Assembly: GCA_031549965.1 (NCBI GenBank)
Contig: JAVBPB010000133.1
Coordinates: 1 to 22,151 of the forward strand
From: JAVBPB01 sp031549965
Lineage (GTDB): Bacteria > Bacillota > Clostridia > Lachnospirales > Lachnospiraceae
Direction: 5' to 3'
DNA: 22,151 nucleotides
Translations under genes and position numbers: made by a program
In this document: in pieces, positions 6,677 to 15,010 of the stretch
How the letters are laid out: every line of letters starts with the position of its first letter
Numbering within the stretch: the first letter of the stretch is position 1
Notes under the pieces: generated by a model
What the model was told of the DNA's origin: nothing
Databases searched by the model: none
The model's input: only the letters and a program-made list of their open reading frames with translations

Positions 6677-9122
6677 AATAGTATTTATGATGGTTATGTT
6701 AACTTTAATCTTTACAAGCTGTATATCATACAATACAAGTTTTGCTACAGCAGTATCAGTAATATCTGCTACAGAAACAGAAACTACCACTGTAGGCAAG
6801 GAACCTGAGGTATTACAAAACAATAAATTATCCATGTCAATTAACTTTGGGTATGAAAAATTCATTAAATATGGAAGAAACATGTTGGTAGATATAGAGG
6901 TAACTAACAGTGGAAAGGATTTTTTGGGAAAAGTTCAAGTAATACTTCCAGATCAACAATATGAAAGCATAATGTATGAAAAGGAAATTTCAGTAGCATC
7001 TAATAGTACAAAAAGCATTACACTGGCAATACCTGTAACCTCTAATTCAAATAAGATAAACTATCGATTGATAAACGAAAAAAACAAAGTAGTACTTAGT
7101 AAAGAAGCAAGAGCAAATGTAAATTCAAACTATATGCAAAATTCATATATAGGAATATTAAGTGATGATTACAACAGTGTAAAATATTTATCAAGTGATA
7201 AAAGCATTTATACAATGGGAACAATTCCAGTAAAATCCTTTGAAATGAATAATGAAAGCTTTCCTTGGGACTTAGCTGGGCTTGATATGCTGGATGTAAT
7301 TGTAATTAATGATTATAGTACAAACCAACTAAATGAAAGTCAATATAAAGCTTTAAAAGCATGGGTTAATAATGGAGGAAGTCTTGTACTTGGAACTGGG
7401 CAAAGCTATCAAAAAGTACTAGAGCTATTTAGTGACGACTTTATTTCTGGAACAATAGGAGAACTAAAGCAAATGGAAATAAGTCTGGGAGAAAATAAAA
7501 GGATAAACAAAGAAATTCTTGATATAAAAATAAATAACGAAAAAGAACTTGAAAATTATAACGGTATCTCATTAATGAGTCAAATAACCATAGGTAAAGG
7601 AAATGTTATAATAATCAAATATGATTTAGGTTTAAACAGCTCTGATTGGAATAAGGTTGGAAGTTTAATAGGTCAAAGCATATATAATAATTTAAGTGAA
7701 TTCAAAATTAATCAGTTAACTCAAGAGTTAAACGGTGGATATAGCCAAAATAATTGGAGACTACAACAGGTTATTTCTAATACATGGATTAAAAGCATAC
7801 CAAATATAAAATTGTATGCAATAATATTGGCAATATACACAGTTATAGTAGGGCCTATAGCTTACATGATACTTAAGAAAATGGATAAAAGAAATCTTTT
7901 ATGGGGAATAGTACCATGTACAGCTACGGTATTTTCAGCCATCATATTAATAATTGGAAGTTCAACAAGAATAGAGAAGCCTATGGTAAGTTATGGAACA
8001 TTTACTACAATTATTAATGGAACAGCTTCTGAGGAGATATATATTGGAATCAGAGCTCCTTATAATAAAAAATACAGTTTAGAGTTTGACAATAAATTTA
8101 ATCCCAAAATTACCAGTAACAATAATTACTATTATTCAAATTCTATGAATGGCGAAAAAAGCCTGAATAAATACAATATAGCAATAAAACAAAAAGTAGA
8201 TAAAACTGAAATTGAAATTAACGATTTGCCTGCTTTTTCCGATTCATATTATAAGCTTCAAAACAACTATGAATTTGAAGGTAATGTAAAAACTCAATTA
8301 ACATATACGCCTGTGGGAGTTAAAGGAACAGTAACCAATAATTTAGGATACGATCTTGAAAAAGCATTTGTTTTAGCAAATGGTACATTATTTGATCTAG
8401 GTGAATTTAAAAATGGAGATACAATAGATGTAGAAAAATTAAGGAAAGAAAATATAGGGAAAACACAGGATTTGGAATATACCAGTCAGATAATTGGAGA
8501 ATTATCAGCCAATACCAACAGTCAAGGTAAAAGCAGTGGATTAACTTCAGAAGAGTTAAACTATAACAATGTAAGATTTAATGCACTTGTATATTTTTTA
8601 AGTGAAATAAATAATAACTATCAAGATAACGCCTGCATCATTGGATACAATAAAGAAATTAAAGGCAATAGCTTTAGTGAAGGGTTAGATGTAATTTCAA
8701 ATGGAATAAATTTAGTATGTGCGGTTTCAAATATTAATTATATGGATACTACACATGAATATATTCCTGATTTAGATAAATATATATCAGCCTATATGGG
8801 TTCTTTCGATCAAATGAACAATCTTTTTTATGATGATACATTTGAATTAATATATTCAATGCCAAAAAATTATGAAATATTAGAGATATATTTAAAAAAT
8901 CAGGACTACTACATGTTTAGTTTTGATGGCAAAATAGAATTTTACAATTATGAATTGTCAAATTACGAGGAAGTATTTAGTCAAGAAGATATTATAAAAG
9001 AACCTAAAAAATATTTAGGAGAAAACAATGAAATAAAGGCAAGATTGTCTAAAAAAATATCAGTAAATGACAAAAGTGCAACCCCACTGCCGGTATTTTC
9101 AGCTACAAAGGAGGCGAACTAA
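6663..9122 (+). CDS. Large extracytoplasmic membrane protein with amidotransferase-like fold, ABC-linked
   Basis: An 819-residue protein. ATG 6663 overlaps the kinase gene by 14 bases and has AAGGAG (6647-6652) in front, so translation is coupled. An N-terminal hydrophobic segment (1-29) is a signal peptide; a Cys at 20 makes a lipoprotein possible, but 'FTSC' is a poor lipobox. Residues about 55-150 look like an immunoglobulin-like beta domain (INFGYEKFIKYG to IPVTSNS). Residues 160-320 resemble a non-catalytic class I glutamine-amidotransferase-like/DUF4350-type fold: 'LDMLDVIVINDYSTNQL', 'YKALKAWVNNGGSLVLGTG', 'GKGNVIIIKYDLGL'. Two membrane helices follow at about 383-403 and 410-432, and the remaining 380 residues are again predicted outside. 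No catalytic triad is evident. Position next to ABC genes suggests an accessory subunit of the transporter, similar in layout to GldG-like proteins. Function unknown. Confidence 0.85.
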   Translation: MKKIKIVFMMVMLTLIFTSCISYNTSFATAVSVISATETETTTVGKEPEVLQNNKLSMSINFGYEKFIKYGRNMLVDIEVTNSGKDFLGKVQVILPDQQYESIMYEKEISVASNSTKSITLAIPVTSNSNKINYRLINEKNKVVLSKEARANVNSNYMQNSYIGILSDDYNSVKYLSSDKSIYTMGTIPVKSFEMNNESFPWDLAGLDMLDVIVINDYSTNQLNESQYKALKAWVNNGGSLVLGTGQSYQKVLELFSDDFISGTIGELKQMEISLGENKRINKEILDIKINNEKELENYNGISLMSQITIGKGNVIIIKYDLGLNSSDWNKVGSLIGQSIYNNLSEFKINQLTQELNGGYSQNNWRLQQVISNTWIKSIPNIKLYAIILAIYTVIVGPIAYMILKKMDKRNLLWGIVPCTATVFSAIILIIGSSTRIEKPMVSYGTFTTIINGTASEEIYIGIRAPYNKKYSLEFDNKFNPKITSNNNYYYSNSMNGEKSLNKYNIAIKQKVDKTEIEINDLPAFSDSYYKLQNNYEFEGNVKTQLTYTPVGVKGTVTNNLGYDLEKAFVLANGTLFDLGEFKNGDTIDVEKLRKENIGKTQDLEYTSQIIGELSANTNSQGKSSGLTSEELNYNNVRFNALVYFLSEINNNYQDNACIIGYNKEIKGNSFSEGLDVISNGINLVCAVSNINYMDTTHEYIPDLDKYISAYMGSFDQMNNLFYDDTFELIYSMPKNYEILEIYLKNQDYYMFSFDGKIEFYNYELSNYEEVFSQEDIIKEPKKYLGENNEIKARLSKKISVNDKSATPLPVFSATKEAN

Positions 9123-10058
9123 ATGCTTAGAATTAGTAACTTAAATAAATCCTACGGAAACTTTAAAGCATTAGATTGCTTGGAGCTAAATATAGAAAAG
9201 GGAGAACTATTTGGATTTGTTGGGCCAAATGGAGCAGGTAAAACAACAACAATGAAAATCATATCAGGCTTATTAAAGGCTGATTCAGGAGAAGTTTATG
9301 TTGATGATGTGGATGCAATAAAAGAAAATAGAAAATTAAAGGATAAAATAGGTTACATGCCTGACTTTTTTGGAACCTATGATAATCTAAAAGCATTAGA
9401 ATACATGGAGTTTTACGCTTCTATATATGGAATAGAAGGAAAAGAAGCCAAAAACCTCTGTTTAGATCTAATGGAATTAGTTAATTTATCAGACAAAAAA
9501 GACAGTTATGTTGACGGACTTTCAAGAGGAATGAAACAAAGGCTTTGTCTTGCAAGAAGTCTTGTCCATAACCCTGAATTGCTAATTCTTGACGAACCAG
9601 CTTCAGGTCTTGATCCAAGAGCGAGATTTGAAATGAAGGAAATACTAAAAAATTTAAAAAATATGGGAAAAACAATTATTATAAGTTCTCATATACTTCC
9701 AGAACTTGCCGAAATGTGTTCAAGTATTGGCATAATTGAAAAAGGAAAAATGGTAGTAAAAGGAACAGTTGAAGAAATATTTGCAACAGTAAACTCCTCT
9801 AATCCATTAATAATTAAATTTGTTGAAAATCAGGAAAAGGCGGTTAGAATCCTAAAAGAAAATCCCTTAATTGAAAATATCTCAATAAGGGAAAACAGCG
9901 TATCAACAACCTTTACAGGAAATGCCAAAGATGAAGCCCAATTAATTAAAACCTTAATTGAAAATGATATACTCTTATCTTCCTTTTCAAGAGAACAGGG
10001 AAATTTAGAATCTTTATTTATGCAAATAACAGGAAATGATGAGGAGGTGGGTGCATGA
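9123..10058 (+). CDS. ABC transporter ATP-binding protein
   Basis: A 311-residue ATPase. ATG follows the previous TAA directly and AAGGAGGCG lies at the end of the preceding gene. Walker A is GPNGAGKT (34-41), the signature is LSRGMKQR (133-140), Walker B is LLILDEP with D157/E158, and the H-loop is IISSHILPE. The C-terminal 80 residues form the extra domain typical of ABC-2-type exporter ATPases (NatA/GldA-like). It would energise the permease encoded next, whose start overlaps its stop by 4 bases (ATGA). Substrate not deducible; export or extraction from the membrane is more likely than import, since no binding protein of the uptake type is present. Confidence 0.95.
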   Translation: MLRISNLNKSYGNFKALDCLELNIEKGELFGFVGPNGAGKTTTMKIISGLLKADSGEVYVDDVDAIKENRKLKDKIGYMPDFFGTYDNLKALEYMEFYASIYGIEGKEAKNLCLDLMELVNLSDKKDSYVDGLSRGMKQRLCLARSLVHNPELLILDEPASGLDPRARFEMKEILKNLKNMGKTIIISSHILPELAEMCSSIGIIEKGKMVVKGTVEEIFATVNSSNPLIIKFVENQEKAVRILKENPLIENISIRENSVSTTFTGNAKDEAQLIKTLIENDILLSSFSREQGNLESLFMQITGNDEEVGA

Positions 10059-10969
10059 AAATAAATCCTGTATACAAAAAAGAACTAAAACTAAGCGTCC
10101 GCACCGGAAGAATCGCAATGAATATATTTATTTTCAATGCTATACTATCGGGGATAGGAATCCTTGTTCTGTATTCCATGTTTCAAAGTGCTATCCTATA
10201 TGGCGGAAATGTTCACTATGAAAGTATGATACAAATGTATATTATACTTTCGGTATTTGAATTCGGACTAATACTGTTTATAGTACCAGCACTAACAGCA
10301 AGTGCCATATCAGGTGAAAGAGAAAGACAAACCCTTGACATTTTACTTACAACAAGAATAAAGCCAATACAAATTATTGTTGGAAAACTACAATCATCCA
10401 TAAGCACCATCCTTTTATTAACCATATCAAGCCTTCCAATAATTTTTATTGTATTTTCTTTGGGAGGAGTTAGCTTATACAATATAATGCAGTTAATACT
10501 ATATTTTGTAATCACGGCAATTTATGTTGGAAGTTTTGGAATGCTTTGTTCAAGTTTTTTCAAAAAAACAACAGTATCAACAGTTTTCTCATTTGGTGGA
10601 TTAATGGCAATGCTTGGAGGAACATTTTTTATTATAATAATAGCATTTCTAATAGAAAACGTAAGACTAAACGGCAGCAACTATTCCACATATGTAAATC
10701 CTGATGTTGGTTATGTTTTACTGTTATTATTAATTAATCCGGCAGTAACATTCTTTGATTTAATTGTAAATCAAGTAGGAACTGCCAGTATGCTTGTAGA
10801 ATTAATGGATCAGTTTGGTAAAATAAATGAAATATTTACAGAAAACTGGTTTACCATAAGCATAATAGTACAATTACTACTTTCGGGGTTATTCATATGG
10901 TTATCAACAAGGCTATTAGATCCATTAAGAACCAGAACTAAAAAAATAAAAGCAAAAAAAGAAAAATAA
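10055..10969 (+). CDS. ABC-2-type transporter permease
   Basis: A 304-residue membrane protein with about six hydrophobic helices. The cytoplasmic N-terminus starts NPVYKKELK, as usual in ABC-2 permeases. After the second helix comes 'SAISGERERQTLDILLTTRI', the conserved ABC-2 coupling segment (GERExxTLexLL), which contacts the ATPase. The C-terminus is highly basic (RTRTKKIKAKKEK). The ATG overlaps the ATPase stop, with GAGGAGG about 10 bases upstream. GldF-like or NatB-like by architecture. It likely pairs as a homodimer, since no second permease gene is present, or works with the 819-residue protein. Confidence 0.93.
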   Translation: MKINPVYKKELKLSVRTGRIAMNIFIFNAILSGIGILVLYSMFQSAILYGGNVHYESMIQMYIILSVFEFGLILFIVPALTASAISGERERQTLDILLTTRIKPIQIIVGKLQSSISTILLLTISSLPIIFIVFSLGGVSLYNIMQLILYFVITAIYVGSFGMLCSSFFKKTTVSTVFSFGGLMAMLGGTFFIIIIAFLIENVRLNGSNYSTYVNPDVGYVLLLLLINPAVTFFDLIVNQVGTASMLVELMDQFGKINEIFTENWFTISIIVQLLLSGLFIWLSTRLLDPLRTRTKKIKAKKEK

Positions 10970-11035
10970 GCAAAGAACTAATATTAAGGTATTGAAAAAA
11001 ATTGTGAAAAAATAAAGCAAAGGGAGACAGCATCA

Positions 11036-12601
11036 ATGAAAACTATAGACAGAATTATATTAAAGTTCATATCTAAAGTAAAGTGGCATCTTAGTATAAT
11101 CATTCTTATTAACATACTAATTACATCTTTAATATTAGGCTTAATTATAGGAACAATCATTAATATAACTTCTATTTTTATACCAATATATGGTGCTGTC
11201 ACCTATTCACTAACAACAATGTTAACTTTTATCATTTTTGGAGTAATAATATCAATATTTAACTTTCCCAATAGAAAAAAAGCATCATTAATAGCCGATT
11301 CAAAAGGCTTAGATGAAAGACTATCCACCGCACTAGAGCTAATTGGAGATGATGAAGAAATTAGCAAACTCCAAAAAGAAGATACGATTTTATCCATAGC
11401 AAACTTTGACATAAAAAAGAAACTACCAATAAAAATATCCCCTAAAAAAATAGCAACCCTATTACCCCTAATACTGCTATTTACAATATTAACATTAATT
11501 CCAAGCCCGGCAAAAGAAAAAGCAATAGAAAACCAGCAAATAAAAAAAGCTACAAAAGAAGAAATAAAAAAACTAGAAAAAGCCGTAAAAGAGCTTGAAA
11601 AAATTGATAAAATCAGTGAAATGACAAAATCTGAAATAGATGAAATATTAAAAAAGGCAAACAAAGAATTAAAAGAAGTACTAAAAAAAGAAGACATAGA
11701 AAAAGCCAAAGAGCGATTAGACAAAAAGCTAGAACAAATGATTGACAAAGAAAAAGACAAAAACATAGCAAGTAAACTAAACGATATCAGAAATCAAATA
11801 AACCCCGAACTAACACAGAAAAAGGAAACCGAGAAAAAAAACAATGAATCTAATATAAAAGAAAACAAAGAGATTTTAGACAAATTAAAAAATCTTACAC
11901 AAGAACTTAATAACAGCTCCTTAAGCGAAGAAAAAATAAATGAACTTATGGCAGAACTAAGCAAAATATCCTCCCAATTATCCAACGAAAACATAAGTAA
12001 AACCATAGAAAACCTATCCTCCCAATTAGGAGAGCAAGGCTCTTTAAGCGAAGAAGACATAAAAGCACTTATATCCCAACTAGAAAATGCATCACAAGAA
12101 AACACAAACGAAAGCAGCCAGTCAAACACTAACTCCGAAGAAACCCCAATCGGTAATGGAAATAACGCCAACAATAATCAAGGAAATAGCAACAATCAAG
12201 GAAACGGCAATGGTCAGGGAAATGGCAACGGTCAAGGAAATGGCAATGGTCAAGGAAATGGCAACGGTCAGGGAAGTGGTAATGGCACAGGTACTGGATG
12301 GAACTACGGCAGTAAAAACGGTTTTGAAAAAGAAGGCAGTGCCGGAAACCAAGAGGAAAAAGTAATCATCCCTGACAGACAAACAGGAAACGATAAAAAC
12401 CTAACAGGAAGTAAATCAAGCGAAGGCTCCTCCTATAAAACCTCCTCAAAAGATGGTCTTGCATGGACAGGAACTCCAATAGACTACAATCAGGTAATAA
12501 ACGAATATTCCAATGAGGCATATCAAAAAATTGAAAATGCATCAATTCCGGATGGAATGAAGGATGTTATTAAAGGGTACTTTGAAGGGTTAAATCAATA
12601 G
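11036..12601 (+). CDS. Membrane protein with long coiled coil and Gln-Gly-Asn repeats (DUF4175-like layout)
   Basis: A 521-residue protein with AGGGAG upstream of the ATG. Residues about 18-40, 50-78 and 138-158 are membrane helices. A long charged stretch (165-360, rich in Lys/Glu, e.g. KKLEKAVKELEKIDK) is a clear alpha-helical coiled coil. It is followed by a low-complexity Asn/Gly/Gln region with six exact-register six-residue repeats (382-417), and a Ser/Gly-rich tail that ends in a conserved-looking segment (INEYSNEAYQKIENASIPDG). Genes with two or three N-terminal helices plus a long coiled coil are seen beside MoxR/DUF58/VWA genes in other phyla (DUF4175-type proteins); the similarity is in layout, not proven sequence. 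It may be a scaffold for the ABC and MoxR parts. The last part of the gene is C-rich at silent positions. Confidence 0.8.
   Translation: MKTIDRIILKFISKVKWHLSIIILINILITSLILGLIIGTIINITSIFIPIYGAVTYSLTTMLTFIIFGVIISIFNFPNRKKASLIADSKGLDERLSTALELIGDDEEISKLQKEDTILSIANFDIKKKLPIKISPKKIATLLPLILLFTILTLIPSPAKEKAIENQQIKKATKEEIKKLEKAVKELEKIDKISEMTKSEIDEILKKANKELKEVLKKEDIEKAKERLDKKLEQMIDKEKDKNIASKLNDIRNQINPELTQKKETEKKNNESNIKENKEILDKLKNLTQELNNSSLSEEKINELMAELSKISSQLSNENISKTIENLSSQLGEQGSLSEEDIKALISQLENASQENTNESSQSNTNSEETPIGNGNNANNNQGNSNNQGNGNGQGNGNGQGNGNGQGNGNGQGSGNGTGTGWNYGSKNGFEKEGSAGNQEEKVIIPDRQTGNDKNLTGSKSSEGSSYKTSSKDGLAWTGTPIDYNQVINEYSNEAYQKIENASIPDGMKDVIKGYFEGLNQ
12179..12286 (+). repeat. 18-base tandem repeats, six units, in coding sequence
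   Basis: Six head-to-tail 18-base units encode QGNSNN, QGNGNG four times, and QGSGNG (residues 382-417 of the coiled-coil protein). Units differ only at a few silent positions (CAA/CAG, AAC/AAT, GGC/GGT) apart from the end units. Since 18 is a multiple of three, unit gain or loss keeps the frame, so the length may vary between strains. Confidence 0.9.
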
Positions 12602-12849
12602 GGGGGTAAATTGATGGTATTTAATAAGTTTGTAAATGATTTGTAATGTAAGTTCTTATATAAAAGTTTTGCATGATGAACTAATACACGCTTTATAGCC
12701 ATTTTAAAGAAAAATAGTTTTAAACTTTACAGCCCATAGTTTTTTATATATAAAGTTTTTCTTCTATCCATTTTATTAACTTAATAGGGATAAGTATTTT
12801 TTGTATTAAAGCCAATTTATTCTCAATCAATTTGAATAAAACAAGATTT
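12602..12849 (+). other. Non-coding gap after the coiled-coil gene
   Basis: No gene seen. Directly after the stop, a strong GGGGGG ribosome-like site precedes a 10-codon frame (ATG 12614, MVFNKFVNDL) that is probably a remnant of a gene start or a leader peptide. The rest is A+T-rich, with no clear terminator or promoter. Confidence 0.45.
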
Positions 12850-13089
12850 ATGAATACACAGCTTTGCCTCAAAAACCTAAATCTCCCTCTGAGGCTTTAG
12901 ATATGTTCTCCTAAAATGCCTTACGGGTTATGGAAATGAGACTATACCATCATGTCAGCCTTCTGACATGATGGTTGTTTATAGGCTCATTGGAATGTAT
13001 TACCCGTCGGCATTTTAGGAGAACATATCTAAAGCCTCAGAGGGTCAAAGACTAAAAGGCAAAGCGTCACCTCGTCAACCCTCAACCCA
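12850..13089 (+). repeat. Structured interspersed repeat, copy 1
   Basis: Non-coding, about 240 bases. It shares with 20820-21030, in order and same strand: ATGAATACA (start), TTTGCC, a central perfect hairpin whose loop begins CCTT, CTCATTGGAATGT (12986), CGTCGG 19 bases later (13005), CATTTTA, AAAGACTA (13047), GGCAAAGCGTCACC 11 bases after that (13058), and AACCCTCAACCCA (13077-13089). An outer stem pairs GCTTTGCCT (12861-12869) with AGGCAAAGC (13057-13065). Inside it is the long palindrome at 12885-13044. Hairpin arms differ between copies while unpaired blocks are kept, which suggests selection on structure or a mobile non-autonomous element. It ends 31 bases before the moxR-like start. 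Confidence 0.75.
12885..13044. repeat. Long palindrome with perfect 36-bp arms
   Basis: Bases 12885-12920 are an exact reverse complement of 13009-13044. The 88-base interior continues to pair: ACGGGT (12923-12928) with ACCCGT (13002-13007), AATGAG (12935-12940) with CTCATT (12986-12991), TATA with TATA, and a perfect 13-bp hairpin 12946-12958/12963-12975 with loop CCTT. As RNA it would be one long rod of about 160 nt; as DNA a cruciform. No T-run follows either arm, so it is not an ordinary terminator. Confidence 0.95.
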
Positions 13090-13120
13090 TAAACTCCAAA
13101 AAACAAAAAGAAGGTGCCCC

Positions 13121-14101
13121 ATGTCAGAAATGCAAAACGAAATCCAAGAAATAATAAAAAAAATAACCCAATGCGAAAACGAAATCTCAAAATCCATAAT
13201 AGGTCAAAAACAAATCATAAAACAAGTACTAATAGCCATCCTATCAGACGGCAACGTATTACTTGAAGGTGTACCGGGACTTGGAAAAACCCAGCTAGTT
13301 AAAGCCATATCAAAGGTATTAAATATCAGTTTCTCAAGAATACAGTTTACCCCAGATTTAATGCCCGCAGATGTAACCGGCACAAACCTTATTGTTAAGG
13401 AAAATGACAAAAATGTATTTCAATTTGAATCCGGCCCAGTATTTGCAAACTTAGTACTTGCAGATGAAATAAATAGAGCTACACCGAAAACCCAATCAGC
13501 ATTGTTGGAGGCAATGCAGGAAAAAACAGTTACAGTTGGTAAGAAAACCTATCAATTGCCCCTTCCGTTTATGGTACTGGCAACTCAAAATCCAATAGAA
13601 AATGAAGGAACTTATCCACTTCCAGAAGCACAGCTAGATAGGTTTATATTTAAACTTAAGGTGGATTTTCCGACTATTGAGGAACTAAAAATGATAATGG
13701 ATGTAACAATGACTAATAAAAAGGTAGAATTAAATTCTGTAATAACAGGTGAAGAAATAATTAAGATGAGAGAAGTTATTAAAGAGATAAAAATGGCTGA
13801 ACCGGTTTTACAATATGCACTGTCAATAGTTGTAGGTACGCATAATGAACTGTCTACAGCACCGGAAATTACTAAAAAGTATGTACAAAATGGAGCTTCT
13901 CCAAGGGCAGCACAGGCTATATTTTTAGCATCAAAAGCAAAAGCATTAATGGATGGAAGACTAAATGTTTCCTTTGGTGATGTTAAATTTGTTGCATATC
14001 CAGCCCTAAGACATAGAATTATAACTAATTTTGAAGCACTTTCAGATGGAATTAAAACAGATGACATAATTACAGAAATAATTAATGTAATACCTCACTA
14101 A
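13121..14101 (+). CDS. MoxR-family AAA+ ATPase
   Basis: A 326-residue ATPase of usual MoxR length. Walker A is GVPGLGKT (50-57), Walker B is 'LVLADEINRATPKTQSALLEAMQE' with D115/E116, sensor 1 is 'VLATQNPIENEGTYPLPEAQLDRF', and the C-terminal lid shows 'GASPRAAQAIFLASKAKA'. The ATG at 13121 has AAGAAGGTG upstream. MoxR proteins act as chaperone-like remodelers, typically in a unit with DUF58 and VWA proteins, which follow here without gaps. The first 40 codons are strikingly A/C-rich compared with the rest of the gene. Confidence 0.96.
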   Translation: MSEMQNEIQEIIKKITQCENEISKSIIGQKQIIKQVLIAILSDGNVLLEGVPGLGKTQLVKAISKVLNISFSRIQFTPDLMPADVTGTNLIVKENDKNVFQFESGPVFANLVLADEINRATPKTQSALLEAMQEKTVTVGKKTYQLPLPFMVLATQNPIENEGTYPLPEAQLDRFIFKLKVDFPTIEELKMIMDVTMTNKKVELNSVITGEEIIKMREVIKEIKMAEPVLQYALSIVVGTHNELSTAPEITKKYVQNGASPRAAQAIFLASKAKALMDGRLNVSFGDVKFVAYPALRHRIITNFEALSDGIKTDDIITEIINVIPH

Positions 14102-14998
14102 ATGGGATGTGATAATTTGGAAGAAAAAATATTTGACTCAGATTTTTTTAATAGATTAAATACATTAAAAATAGGTTCAAAAATAAAATTAAACCAAGGT
14201 ATGGGAGGCGGTCGTAAGTCCAACGCAAAAGGTAATAGTGTTGAATTTTCTGACTTTAGAGAATATATACTTGGGGATGATATTAGACGCATAGACTGGA
14301 ATGCATATGGAAGAATGGATAAATTGTTTGTAAAGCTTTTTATGGAGGAAAAAGAAGGCTTATTTAATATTTTTATTGATGCCAGTAAATCTATGGATTT
14401 TGGAAAAGATGGTAAGTCTAAATATGCATTAAAAATTGCCGGAGCTCTTTCATATATAATATTAAATAATTTAGATCGGGTGTATATTTCGGTTCTGAAG
14501 GATTTGAATATTACAACAACTAAAGGAATGACAGGAAGACAGTCCTTTCAAAAGATATTAAAGGAATTAGAAAACATTAAATTTGAAGGAAGTACAAATC
14601 TTTTGGATGCAGTCAAAAAAAGAGGTCTAAGTAAAAAAGGAGTTTCAATAATTATATCAGATTTCTTTGACAATAATCAGATTGAGGATTTAATAAAATA
14701 CTTATTATATAAAAATCAGGAAATTGTATTAGTTCAGGTTTTGGCAAGAGAAGAAACAGATCCTTTGTTAGAGGGGACAGTAAAGCTTATAGATAGTGAA
14801 AATATGAATGAAATGAAGGTCACATTAACGTCATCGGTATTTAAATCATATATGAAGACATTAAATGATTTTACAAAGCAGTTAAATCAGCTATCTAAAA
14901 AATATGGATTAACCTATATTAAGACCATATCTGACGAACCATTAGAAAAATTAATATTTGAGGGTATGAATAAAACATCATTAATACTAAGGCAGTAA
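14102..14998 (+). CDS. DUF58 domain protein (VWA-like, MoxR partner)
   Basis: A 298-residue soluble protein. The DUF58 signature 'GDDIRRIDWNAYGRMDKLFVK' begins at residue 58, and a VWA-type metal site DxSxS is seen at D93-A-S95-K-S97, with T in 'EGSTNLLDAV' and D in 'IIISDFFD'. DUF58 proteins are partners of MoxR ATPases. The ATG at 14102 follows the moxR-like stop directly but has no Shine-Dalgarno. The TTG at 14117 (MEEKIFDSD...) has GGGATGTG in front and may be the real start, so the first five residues are uncertain. Confidence 0.93.
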   Translation: MGCDNLEEKIFDSDFFNRLNTLKIGSKIKLNQGMGGGRKSNAKGNSVEFSDFREYILGDDIRRIDWNAYGRMDKLFVKLFMEEKEGLFNIFIDASKSMDFGKDGKSKYALKIAGALSYIILNNLDRVYISVLKDLNITTTKGMTGRQSFQKILKELENIKFEGSTNLLDAVKKRGLSKKGVSIIISDFFDNNQIEDLIKYLLYKNQEIVLVQVLAREETDPLLEGTVKLIDSENMNEMKVTLTSSVFKSYMKTLNDFTKQLNQLSKKYGLTYIKTISDEPLEKLIFEGMNKTSLILRQ

Positions 14999-15010
14999 AG
15001 GAGGGATTTA

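Noticed and set aside
6663..6750. Certain lipoprotein assignment for the 819-residue protein
   Set aside because: The residue at -3 to the Cys is Phe, outside the usual lipobox, so only a signal peptide or N-terminal anchor is claimed.
11203..12382. Long minus-strand frames opposite the coiled-coil gene
   Set aside because: They are Ser/Phe- or Ile/Ser-rich mirror translations of Lys/Glu- and Gly/Asn-rich coding DNA, with no ribosome sites.
13041..13075. Possible c-di-GMP riboswitch because of GGCAAAGC
   Set aside because: The rest of the GEMM core and its tetraloop/receptor are missing and the flanking folds do not match.
12850..13089. CRISPR or simple terminator explanation for the repeat
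   Set aside because: There are no regularly spaced short repeats and no T-tract after the stem; the two copies are 8 kb apart.
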